In this document: one piece after another, positions 51,970-59,624 of the stretch
Layout of the letters: each line of letters starts with the position of its first letter
How positions within the stretch are numbered: position 1 is the first letter of the stretch
Assembly: GCA_017619755.1 (NCBI GenBank)
Contig: JAFZRU010000017.1
Coordinates: 124,001-188,000 of the forward strand
DNA length: 64,000 bases
Direction of reading: 5' to 3'
Source: Prevotella sp.
GTDB taxonomy: Bacteria; Bacteroidota; Bacteroidia; Bacteroidales; Bacteroidaceae
The notes under the pieces: generated by a model
Seen by the model: the letters and a program-made list of their open reading frames with translations, nothing else
The model's database searches: none
What the model was told of the DNA's origin: nothing
Made by a program: the position numbers and the translations under genes

Positions 51970-53124
51970 ATGAAAAAACTATTAATGATGCTGGCTTTGG
52001 TCGGCGTGTCTTTTTCAGCCAGTGCACAGGATGATCCCACACTGAAATACAGCGTGGCCACCAATTCATTCTGGAGCAATTGGTTCATTCAAGTAGGCGC
52101 CCAGTGGAATGCTTGGTATTCTGCTGAGGAGCATGGACAAGACCTGGACATCAGTCCGCTGGAGGGCTTCCGTTCAAATCCCGGAGCTTCCATCGCCATT
52201 GGCAAGTGGTTCACACCGGGTCTCGGACTTCGCACCAAGGTCATGGGTATCTGGGGTCGCCAGGTACGCGGCATCGCTGGAAATGACGTGAGCAAGTTCA
52301 ACAAGTTCTGGCTCGCCAACGAGCAAATCCTCTTCAACGTGAGCAACATGTTGGGTGGTTACAACCCCGACCGCGTGTGGAATTTCATTCCATTCGTTGG
52401 TGCTGGTGTCGGTCGTTCCATGACCTACAACCGCTATGCCATGGACCTCAACATCGGTATCCTCAATGAGTTCCGCCTCAGCCGCAAGGTGTTCCTCAAC
52501 CTCGAATTGGGTTGGAACCGTATTGAGAGCGACATCGACCATGACGACGTGATCCTCGACCCGGGTCATCGCGGATGGGACAGCCACGACAACCTGCTCT
52601 ATGCTGAACTGGGCTTGACTTTCAACCTGGGCAAGGGCACATGGGACAAAGTGCCTGACCTCGCTGCCATCAAGGCCCTCCACCAGTCACAGATCGACGC
52701 CCTCAACGGACAGCTGGATGACGCCAACGCTGAGATCGACCGTCTGAACAACCTGATCAAGAACCACAAGTGCCCAGAGCCAACTCCCGTTGTTAAGGGC
52801 ATCGCCGCTCCGGCTACCGTGTTCTTCTACTGCGACAAGACGAAGAGTGGTCCTTCCTACTCTCGTGACATGGTTGACGTTCGCACCGTCGCCAAGTTCG
52901 CCTTGGACAACAACTCCAACCTCCTCGTCACCGGTTATGCTGACAGCGCTACCGGCAAGCCCGACCACAACCAGTGGCTTTCCGACGAGCGTGCCAAGAC
53001 CGTCGTAGAGGAAATCGTTGGCATGGGTGTTAGCCGTGACAAGATCACCGCTGTTGGCAAGGGTGGTGTGGACATCCTCTCACCGTTCGAGCTCAACCGC
53101 CGTGCTACTGTTGAGATTCGCTAA
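51970..53124 (+). CDS. Major OmpA-like outer-membrane protein
   Basis: 384 residues; signal peptide about 1-20 (SFSASAQ). Barrel region about 30-215 with WFIQVGAQWNAWYS, FTPGLGLRTKVMGIWG and AELGLTFNLGKG; then a coiled-coil (DALNGQLDDANAEIDRLNNLI), a proline hinge and a C-terminal OmpA domain (VDVRTVAKFALDNNSNLLVTGYADSATG...KDKITAVGKGGVDIL). Codons such as GGT, GCT and CGT are commoner than in its neighbours, suggesting high expression. It has its own promoter and terminator. Confidence 0.93.
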   Translation: MKKLLMMLALVGVSFSASAQDDPTLKYSVATNSFWSNWFIQVGAQWNAWYSAEEHGQDLDISPLEGFRSNPGASIAIGKWFTPGLGLRTKVMGIWGRQVRGIAGNDVSKFNKFWLANEQILFNVSNMLGGYNPDRVWNFIPFVGAGVGRSMTYNRYAMDLNIGILNEFRLSRKVFLNLELGWNRIESDIDHDDVILDPGHRGWDSHDNLLYAELGLTFNLGKGTWDKVPDLAAIKALHQSQIDALNGQLDDANAEIDRLNNLIKNHKCPEPTPVVKGIAAPATVFFYCDKTKSGPSYSRDMVDVRTVAKFALDNNSNLLVTGYADSATGKPDHNQWLSDERAKTVVEEIVGMGVSRDKITAVGKGGVDILSPFELNRRATVEIR

Positions 53125-53149
53125 TCCGAAATCAATTCAACCAACCTAT

Positions 53150-53180
53150 AAAGGCGTCTCCACAAGGGGGCGCCTTTTTT
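53150..53180 (+). terminator. Terminator of the OmpA porin gene
   Basis: AAAGGCG...CGCCTTTTTT hairpin with a T-run, 26 bases after the stop. Its sequence is closely related to the hairpin at 54416. Confidence 0.85.
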
Positions 53181-53203
53181 GGGTGTTTTTTATTCCGCCA
53201 AAA

Positions 53204-53235
53204 GTTGTGTTTTTCTCATAAAATTGCTACCTTTG
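53204..53235 (+). promoter_or_regulatory. Promoter of pfkA
   Basis: GTTG 53204-53207, a 20-base spacer and TACCTTTG 53228-53235. The leader to 53382 is about 140 bases and contains a 37-codon frame whose ATG falls before the predicted start site. Confidence 0.6.
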
Positions 53236-53381
53236 CCATGTCATTCATTCCAAACACCAAGCTACCGTTGAAAGAATGTCGCTTAGAAGACTATGGCGGC
53301 TTTCTCAATGGAAACGGTACGAAAGGATTTCCAGAAAACAATACCAAATAACTGAAAAACAAATATCTAAACATTACTACC

Positions 53382-54359
53382 ATGAGCAAGATTAAAACTA
53401 TCGGTATTTTGACATCCGGCGGCGACTCCCCCGGTATGAATGCTGCCATCCGTGCCGTGACACGCACCGGCATTTACAACGGATTTACAATCAAGGGTAT
53501 TTACAGAGGCTACGACGGCCTCATCAATGGTGATATGAAGACGTTCACCACCGAGGATGTCAGTGGTATCATCACCAGGGGCGGCACCATCTTGAAGACG
53601 GCAAGGAGCAAGGAGTTCATGACCCCGGAGGGCATGCAGAAAGCCTACGATACCTGCCAGCGAGAGGGGGTTGATGCTCTCATCGTCATTGGCGGCAACG
53701 GCTCGCTTACCGGCGCATGGAAATTCGGCATGGAGTTCAACTTCCCCATCATCGGTCTGCCTGGCACCATCGACAATGACCTCTATGGCACTGATTCCAC
53801 CATCGGTTACGACACCACGATGAATACTATCATGGAATGTGTGGACCGCATTCGCGACACGGCCAATTCTCACGAGCGCATCTTCTTCATCGAGGTGATG
53901 GGACGTGATGCCGGCTTCCTGGCTCAGAACTGCGCCATCGCCTGCGGTGCCGAGGCTGCCATCGTGCCAGAGGAGGTGACCAATGAGGACCAGTTGGCTG
54001 AGTTCATGCACCGTGGCATCCGCAAGTCGAAGAAGTCGTGCATCGTCATCGTCAGCGAGAGTCCCAAATGTGGCGCCTTCTACTATGCCGACCGTGTGAA
54101 GAATGAGTTCCCGGGGTTCGATGTGCGTGTCTCCGTCCTTGGCCACTTGCAGCGCGGTGGTACTCCGTCGGCTCGCGACCGCATCCTCGCCAGTTGCATG
54201 GGCGTGGGCGCCATCGAGGCCATTATGCAGGGACAGCGCAACGTCATGGTGGGTTATCGCTTCAACGAGGTGGTATATGTGCCTTTCTCCGAGTGCATAC
54301 GCACCGACAAACGTTTTGACAAGCGACTCATCAAAGTTCTCGATGAGTTGAGTATTTAA
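53382..54359 (+). CDS. pfkA: 6-phosphofructokinase, ATP type
   Basis: 325 residues. Family motifs: [70 protein letters not shown] and [20 protein letters not shown], rather than GGDDT, favours ATP over pyrophosphate as phosphate donor. It commits fructose 6-phosphate to glycolysis. Single gene between its own promoter and a terminator. Confidence 0.95.
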   Translation: MSKIKTIGILTSGGDSPGMNAAIRAVTRTGIYNGFTIKGIYRGYDGLINGDMKTFTTEDVSGIITRGGTILKTARSKEFMTPEGMQKAYDTCQREGVDALIVIGGNGSLTGAWKFGMEFNFPIIGLPGTIDNDLYGTDSTIGYDTTMNTIMECVDRIRDTANSHERIFFIEVMGRDAGFLAQNCAIACGAEAAIVPEEVTNEDQLAEFMHRGIRKSKKSCIVIVSESPKCGAFYYADRVKNEFPGFDVRVSVLGHLQRGGTPSARDRILASCMGVGAIEAIMQGQRNVMVGYRFNEVVYVPFSECIRTDKRFDKRLIKVLDELSI

Positions 54360-54415
54360 CGTCTTGCACGTTGGTGGACCATCTCGTTTATCCGAACTTC
54401 ATTCAAGCAATACAT

Positions 54416-54443
54416 AAAGGCGTCTCCATTGGGGGACGCCTTT
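54416..54443. terminator. Hairpin between pfkA and the convergent PIG-L gene
   Basis: Stem AAAGGCGTC / GACGCCTTT with a 10-base loop. Placed to terminate both convergent genes; shares ATAAAGGCGTCTCCA with the hairpin at 53150. Confidence 0.8.
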
Positions 54444-54477
54444 AGACTTTGTGATGCTTTGTTTGCGGGTTGTGACT

Positions 54478-55668
54478 TTAGAAGTGGTATTCCACAAACG
54501 CCTCCATGGCCTCATAGCAAGCCAGCCCCAACTCGTCGTATCGTCTCGCGGTCTCGCGGTTGCGGTCTTCGGCACGCTGCCAGAAGAGCCGCTCGTCGTT
54601 GCCTAAGAAGGGGGCGCTCTCCATCTGACTTTGGTGCTTGAGGATGGCATTGCGCTTCTCGCGAAGTTCTTCGGGGCTCATAGGCACACACATTTCGATA
54701 TCGGCAATGTCCCATTCCGCCCAGGCACCGCGATACATCCACACGCGGCAGTCGGCGAGCCATTCGGCGTCAAGGTGCTTTTCCTCATCGATGGCGGCCA
54801 GTACGGCGTCGGTGCATTTGCGGTGTGTGCCGTGCGGGTCGGCCAGGTCGGCGGCCACGTAGATTTGGTGAGGTTGGATGGTGGATAGCAATTTTTGGAT
54901 GGGTTGTACGTCCTGCTCCGTCATAGGGAGTTTCTCGATGGTGCCCGACTCGTAGAAGGGGAGGTCGAGGAAATGGATGTGGTCGCTGGGGATGTTGTTG
55001 TAGGCACATGCCAAGCGTGCCTCGCCGCGACGGATAAGTCCTTTGAGTGTCAGCACCTCGGGGATGTCCGCCATCACCGGGTCCATCTGCGTGGGGTGAA
55101 GGTATTTGTTGTCGCCGTAGGTCTCACGCTCCGCCTCCCGCTTTTTCTCCATGAATTGCTTCATTTGTTGATACACACGGCCTATGACTTCATCGGCTCC
55201 ATTGGCAAACAACTGGTTGAACCCCTTGATGAAATGCATGAAACGCGTCACCTCGTCGTCGTTGACGGCGATGTCGCCGCTTGTCTCGTAGGCCACGTGG
55301 ACGTCGTTGCCCTGTTGGATGAGCCGGCGGATGGTGCCTCCCATGGAGATGACATCATCGTCGGGGTGGGGTGAGAAGACCACCACGCGCTTGGGGAAGG
55401 GTTTGGCACGCTCAGGACGCAAGGTGTCGTCGGAGTTGGGCTTGCCGCCCGGCCATCCGGTGATGGTGTGCTGCAACTCGTTGAACACCTCGATATTCAC
55501 AAGGCCGGCGGAGCCGAATTGCTCCACATAGTGCCGCATGCCATGGTCGATGTAGTCTTTGGTGGACAATTTCAGGAGAGGCTTGCCGGTGAGACGGCAA
55601 AGCTCTACCACTTCCCGGCGCAGCTTGTGTTCGGGCATCGTGATGGTTGAGGTGAGGTGGAGATTCAT
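54478..55668 (-). CDS. PIG-L/LmbE-family deacetylase-like protein, lacking the NagB half
   Basis: 396 residues. It matches the C-terminal half of the two-domain glucosamine-6-phosphate deaminase proteins of Bacteroides, including the inter-domain linker (LCRLTGKPLLKLSTKDY and LQHTITGWPGGKPNSDD) and the PIG-L domain with zinc motif SPHPDDDV and the later DPHGTHRKC. The N-terminal deaminase is absent: trpS ends only 20 bases upstream. The likely activity is hydrolysis of an N-acetyl sugar or related amide; substrate unknown. It is second in a transcript after trpS. Confidence 0.85.
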   Translation of the reverse strand: MNLHLTSTITMPEHKLRREVVELCRLTGKPLLKLSTKDYIDHGMRHYVEQFGSAGLVNIEVFNELQHTITGWPGGKPNSDDTLRPERAKPFPKRVVVFSPHPDDDVISMGGTIRRLIQQGNDVHVAYETSGDIAVNDDEVTRFMHFIKGFNQLFANGADEVIGRVYQQMKQFMEKKREAERETYGDNKYLHPTQMDPVMADIPEVLTLKGLIRRGEARLACAYNNIPSDHIHFLDLPFYESGTIEKLPMTEQDVQPIQKLLSTIQPHQIYVAADLADPHGTHRKCTDAVLAAIDEEKHLDAEWLADCRVWMYRGAWAEWDIADIEMCVPMSPEELREKRNAILKHQSQMESAPFLGNDERLFWQRAEDRNRETARRYDELGLACYEAMEAFVEYHF

Positions 55669-55688
55669 GGATGGTCGAGTGAAGTGTA

Positions 55689-56678
55689 TTATCCCACTCT
55701 AAAGCCAATGATGCGTCTTACTTCCTTGATGGTGGCCAGTGCGCTCTCGCGTGCCCGCTCGGCGCCCTCCTTGGCGATGCGGTCGAGCAGTTCGCGGTTG
55801 GAGCTGAATTCCAAGATGCGTTCACGGATGGGAGCGACGGTTTTCACCAAGTTGGCGGCGATTTCCTTCTTGAGGTCACCATACCGTAGCGTGCAGTCAT
55901 TCCATTTCTCGTCGTAATAGCGATAAGCCTCTTCGTTGGCGCACAGCAGCAGGAAGGTGAAGAGGTTCTCGATGATTTCAGGACGCTCACTGTTGGGGGT
56001 CTGGGGGCCTAAGTCGGTGACGGCCTTCATCACTTTCTTGGTGATGGTCTTGTCGTCGTCACGCAGGTAGATGCAGTTGCCCTCGCTCTTTCCCATCTTG
56101 CCAGTGCCGTCGAGACCCGGTACTTTCACCGCCTTTTCAGCGAAGTAGAAATTCTGTGGTTCGGGGAAAAACTCCACCCCGTAGATGTTGTTGAACCTTC
56201 TGGCACATTTGCGTGCCATCTCCATGTTCTGCTCCTGGTCCTTTCCCACTGGCACCTTGTTGGCTCTGTGCTGCAGGATGTCGGCGGCCATGAGGGTGGG
56301 GTAGGTGAGCAGGCCGGCGTTGACGTTGTTGGGTTGCTTGCGGGCCTTTTCCTTGAAGGTGGTGACGCGCTCCAGCTCTCCCAAGTACATATTCATGTTG
56401 AGGAAGAGGTAAAGCTCGAGGGTTTCCTTCACGTCGCTTTGAATGTAAATGGGGGCTTTTTGGGGGTCAAGGCCGCATGCGAGGTATTCGGCCAAGATGG
56501 TTCGTGCACTTTCTTGGATGTCTTCCGGTTTGGGGTGGGTCGTCAGGCTGTGCCAATCGGCAATGAAGAACATGCAGTCGTATTCGTCTTGCATTTTCAC
56601 AAAACTCTTCACCGCACCATAGTAGTTGCCAAGGTGAAGGTTGCCGGTGGGCCTGATGCCGCTTACTACTTTTTCCAT
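55689..56678 (-). CDS. trpS: Tryptophan-tRNA ligase
   Basis: 329 residues. Class I motifs: GIRPTGNLHLGNYYG (HIGH-type) and GTGKMGKSEGNCIYL (KMSKS-type with Gly in place of Ser, usual for many TrpS). Other family segments are FFIADWHSLTTHP and PVGKDQEQNMEMARK. It charges tRNA-Trp. It starts about 30 bases downstream of a TAATTTTG box and is followed closely by the PIG-L gene. Confidence 0.97.
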   Translation of the reverse strand: MEKVVSGIRPTGNLHLGNYYGAVKSFVKMQDEYDCMFFIADWHSLTTHPKPEDIQESARTILAEYLACGLDPQKAPIYIQSDVKETLELYLFLNMNMYLGELERVTTFKEKARKQPNNVNAGLLTYPTLMAADILQHRANKVPVGKDQEQNMEMARKCARRFNNIYGVEFFPEPQNFYFAEKAVKVPGLDGTGKMGKSEGNCIYLRDDDKTITKKVMKAVTDLGPQTPNSERPEIIENLFTFLLLCANEEAYRYYDEKWNDCTLRYGDLKKEIAANLVKTVAPIRERILEFSSNRELLDRIAKEGAERARESALATIKEVRRIIGFRVG

Positions 56679-56710
56679 TGTCTTTTCTCTTGTTTTTTTC
56701 GTTTCGGCTG

Positions 56711-56745
56711 CAAAATTACATCAATTTCGTGAAATATGCCACAAA
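56711..56745 (-). promoter_or_regulatory. Promoter of trpS
   Basis: On the minus strand TTTG (56745-56742), a 23-base spacer and TAATTTTG (56718-56711). Confidence 0.6.
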
Positions 56746-56801
56746 TATGGTGCTTTTCTTTTCTTTGAGCACGGATTATGGTTGTGGAGGATAAAAAGAA
56801 A

Positions 56802-56823
56802 GAGGCACCCTTTCGGATGCCCC
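56802..56823 (-). terminator. Terminator of ddh
   Basis: On the minus strand a GC-rich hairpin GGCATCC-GAAA-GGGTGCC with one mismatch, followed by TCTTTCTTTTT, 27 bases after the stop. Confidence 0.75.
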
Positions 56824-56849
56824 ATTGAGATATGGTTGATGAAAAAGCT

Positions 56850-57749
56850 TCACACCAAGTGGCTGATGAGGCTCTCACGGTCGCCGGGCAGCATGTCGAT
56901 GACTGGAATCTCAATCATGGTGTAGCATCCGGGCTGTTGGCGCATGGAGGCCCTGGCCACGTTGACAAGCACCTGACCGGTGAGTGCCGGGTTGTTGATG
57001 CTCATGTTGAACTCCAACTGCTGGTTTTGCGTCTGTCCGCTCACACCCTTGCGCACAAGGTTGACACCGTGACCCATGTCCTTCACCTCGTCCACGGAGT
57101 CCACGGCGAAGACGTGTGTCTCGTCATTGGCGAAATAGGGGTCGGCCTTGATGGCGGCTGTCACCTCTTCAAGCGAGGCTCCCTCCTCCAACTCCACATA
57201 CACCATGCGGCGATGGAGACCCTCGCCCTTGGGAATGGTCATGGAAAGAGCGTCTTTCACACCGGCTTTGGAGCGCACGCACACGGAATGGCCCATTGAC
57301 ATGCCGGGGCCGAAGTTGGTGTACGACAACCCCTTGGGTGCCAAACTCTGCATCAGTGTGCGCACGATGCTGTCGCTACCCGGATCCCATCCGGCGGCGA
57401 TGACTGATACGGTGCCTGTATCCTTGTTAATGGGGGTGAGGGCTGCGCGGTAGTCGAGGATGCTCGTGTGGATGTCGAAGCTGTCCACCGTGTTGATGCC
57501 TAAAGGGAGGATTTTGCGGGCGTATTCCTCGCAACTGCGCGTGGGGGTGGCCAGGATGGCCACATCGACGTCCTTCAACTCGGTGATGTCCTTCACCACC
57601 TCGTAGGGTGCCAACTCTGCGGGCTTATTTGTGCTGCCGTTGCGGCGTACGATGCCGGCAATCTCGAAGTCAGGGGCGGCCTCCAAGGCCTGGATGGTGA
57701 ATTTGCCAATGTTGCCGTAGCCTACTACGGCGGCTTTGATTTTCTTCAT
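56850..57749 (-). CDS. ddh: meso-diaminopimelate D-dehydrogenase
   Basis: 299 residues. NADP-binding start KAAVVGYGNIGKFTIQALEAAPDF, then SCEEYARKILPLGINTVDSFDIH, SVIAAGWDPGSDSIVRTLMQ and GPGMSMGHSVCVRS, all typical of Ddh. It makes meso-diaminopimelate in one step from tetrahydrodipicolinate for lysine and peptidoglycan. Found in many Bacteroidales. Single gene with its own promoter and terminator. Confidence 0.96.
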   Translation of the reverse strand: MKKIKAAVVGYGNIGKFTIQALEAAPDFEIAGIVRRNGSTNKPAELAPYEVVKDITELKDVDVAILATPTRSCEEYARKILPLGINTVDSFDIHTSILDYRAALTPINKDTGTVSVIAAGWDPGSDSIVRTLMQSLAPKGLSYTNFGPGMSMGHSVCVRSKAGVKDALSMTIPKGEGLHRRMVYVELEEGASLEEVTAAIKADPYFANDETHVFAVDSVDEVKDMGHGVNLVRKGVSGQTQNQQLEFNMSINNPALTGQVLVNVARASMRQQPGCYTMIEIPVIDMLPGDRESLISHLV

Positions 57750-57828
57750 GTGGGTGAAATGATTATTGTTATGGATGTTTTTTTCTGTGATTAATGTTGT
57801 TTTGCAACCTAATTTCCCTTTCGGCTTG

Positions 57829-57836
57829 CAAAATTA
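57829..57836 (-). promoter_or_regulatory. -7 box of ddh
   Basis: TAATTTTG on the minus strand, with TTTG at 57863-57860 after a long 23-base spacer. Leader about 75 bases. Confidence 0.55.
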
Positions 57837-57980
57837 CATATTATTGCCGAATTACCTTACAAAATGACAACTTTTTTTTGATTTTTTCACACGCTATGAA
57901 ATATGTGTAACTGATGCTTGGTATGACACGGGTTGGTTCAAAAACTACCTGTAGATTGTTGGCTTTTCCCAAAAAGTCAC

Positions 57981-57988
57981 TAACTTTG
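57981..57988 (+). promoter_or_regulatory. -7 box immediately before the gluQ start
   Basis: TAACTTTG ends only 4 bases before ATG 57993, so the transcript would begin at or beside the start codon. ATTG at 57955-57958 is a weak -33 element. Confidence 0.5.
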
Positions 57989-57992
57989 TGCC

Positions 57993-58934
57993 ATGAAAGA
58001 AGAAATAGATGCAGCGAGGCAAGGCGGCGATGTCATCCGTGGACGCTTCGCACCTTCGCCCACGGGGCGCATGCATTTGGGCAACATGTTTTGTGCGCTC
58101 CTCTCCTGGCTCTCCGCCAAGAGTAGGGGTGGCGAGTGGCTGTTGCGCATTGAGGACCTCGACCCCGGACGCTCGCGGGCAGAGCATGCCACCATGCTGA
58201 TGGACGACCTGCAATGGCTTGGGTTGCAGTGGGATGGAGAACCAGTGTGGCAGAGCCGACGTTCTGAAATCTACGAACATTATTTCAAGCTGTTGCAGCA
58301 GAAGGGACTCACTTATCCATGCTACTGCACACGTGCCGACCTCTTGGCTACGCAAGCTCCCCACGAGAGCGACGGACGGGTGGTGTATAAAGGCACGTGC
58401 CGTCACCTCCCCCCGCAGCCCGGACGGAAAGGAGCCACTCGCCTGATGGTGCCTGACAGCGACATCACCTTCACCGACGGACACTACGGTTCCTTCACCG
58501 TCAACCTCGCCCGACAGGTGGGCGATTTCATCATCCGCCGCAAGGACGGTGCATGGGCCTATCAGTTGGCCGTGGTGGTGGATGACGCGCTGACGGGTGT
58601 CACCGAGGTGGTGCGCGGGCGTGACTTGCTCCTCTCCACGCCCCAGCAGATGTATGTGGCACAACTCCTCGACTTTCCTGCGATGCGGTTCACCCACCAC
58701 CCACTGCTCTGCAACGATGCGGGACAACGGCTCTCCAAGCGCGACAAAAGCCTCGACATGGGATGTCTGAGGCAGCAATTCACCTCTCGGCAGCTCATCG
58801 GTTGGCTCGCCTTCCTGGCCGGCATCATCCCCATGCCCGACGCCATCAGCCCCGAGGAATTGCTGCCATTGTTCAGTTGGGAGAAGGTGCCATGTGAAGA
58901 CATCATCCTCAAAAATCCGCCCTCCATGCAATAA
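57993..58934 (+). CDS. gluQ: Glutamyl-Q tRNA(Asp) synthetase
   Basis: 313 residues, the short GluRS paralogue without an anticodon-binding domain. Motifs: RGRFAPSPTGRMHLGNMFCALLSWL (HIGH region), LRIEDLDPGRSR, CYCTRADL, GDFIIRRKDGAWAYQLAVVVDDAL and LSKRDKSLDMG (KMSKS-type). It attaches glutamate to queuosine of tRNA-Asp. The first conserved residue is near position 16, so no later start is possible. A promoter box ends 4 bases upstream, implying a leaderless message. Confidence 0.93.
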   Translation: MKEEIDAARQGGDVIRGRFAPSPTGRMHLGNMFCALLSWLSAKSRGGEWLLRIEDLDPGRSRAEHATMLMDDLQWLGLQWDGEPVWQSRRSEIYEHYFKLLQQKGLTYPCYCTRADLLATQAPHESDGRVVYKGTCRHLPPQPGRKGATRLMVPDSDITFTDGHYGSFTVNLARQVGDFIIRRKDGAWAYQLAVVVDDALTGVTEVVRGRDLLLSTPQQMYVAQLLDFPAMRFTHHPLLCNDAGQRLSKRDKSLDMGCLRQQFTSRQLIGWLAFLAGIIPMPDAISPEELLPLFSWEKVPCEDIILKNPPSMQ

Positions 58935-58987
58935 ACCACCCCTTTTCATCGTTATTCTATCGTATATATACAAAAAAAGAGACTATA

Positions 58988-59605
58988 ATGATAGAATACA
59001 TCAGGGGCGAGCTCACCGACATCACCCCGACGATGGCCGTTGTCGAGGCGGTCGGAGTGGGCTATGCGCTCAATATTTCACTTAACACCTACACTGCCAT
59101 ACAAAAAAAGAAAGAGGTGTTGCTCTACGTGCATGAAGCCATCGTCACCGGAGGGCGCGACGACTCCTTCACCTTATACGGCTTCGCCGCCAAGGCGGAG
59201 CGTGAACTTTATCGCCAGCTCATCACCGTCTCGGGGGTGGGGGCCAACACGGCGCGGATGATCCTCTCGTCGTTCACACCGGCAGAACTTTGTGCTGCCA
59301 TCACTGGCGGCGACGAGCGCGCACTAAAGAACGTTAAGGGCATCGGTTTGAAGACGGCCCAGCGCATCATCGTGGACCTGAAGGACAAGGTGTCGAGCAG
59401 CGAACTGGCTCAGCAACTGCCGGGAGGTGTCGCCAAACCCGCCGACAATGTCAACCAAGAGGTGCGCAACGAAGCCGTCAGCGCACTCACCATGCTCGGC
59501 TTCTCCCCCGCACCGTCGGCCAAGGTGATGGGAGAAATCCTGCGCCAGCAACCCGACCTCCACGTGGAGCAAGTCATCAAACTCGCCCTCAAGCAAATCA
59601 AGTAA
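58988..59605 (+). CDS. ruvA: Holliday junction branch migration protein RuvA
   Basis: 205 residues. Domain I begins MIEYIRGELTDITPTMAVVEAVGVGYALNIS; helix-hairpin-helix motifs ITVSGVGANTARMIL and NVKGIGLKTAQRIIVDLKDK are present; domain III is at the end (NEAVSALTMLGFSPAPSAKVM). It binds four-way junctions and recruits RuvB, whose gene is not in view. It is followed 19 bases later by sprA, a pairing often seen in Bacteroidota. Confidence 0.97.
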   Translation: MIEYIRGELTDITPTMAVVEAVGVGYALNISLNTYTAIQKKKEVLLYVHEAIVTGGRDDSFTLYGFAAKAERELYRQLITVSGVGANTARMILSSFTPAELCAAITGGDERALKNVKGIGLKTAQRIIVDLKDKVSSSELAQQLPGGVAKPADNVNQEVRNEAVSALTMLGFSPAPSAKVMGEILRQQPDLHVEQVIKLALKQIK

Positions 59606-59624
59606 AAACCAACACTGCAAGAAT

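Noticed and set aside
52150-52190. TTCAAATCCC resembling a tRNA T-loop
   Set aside because: It is inside the OmpA porin coding sequence and no cloverleaf surrounds it.
53238-53351. 37-codon frame in the pfkA leader
   Set aside because: Its ATG lies before or at the predicted transcript start, and no ribosome site is seen.
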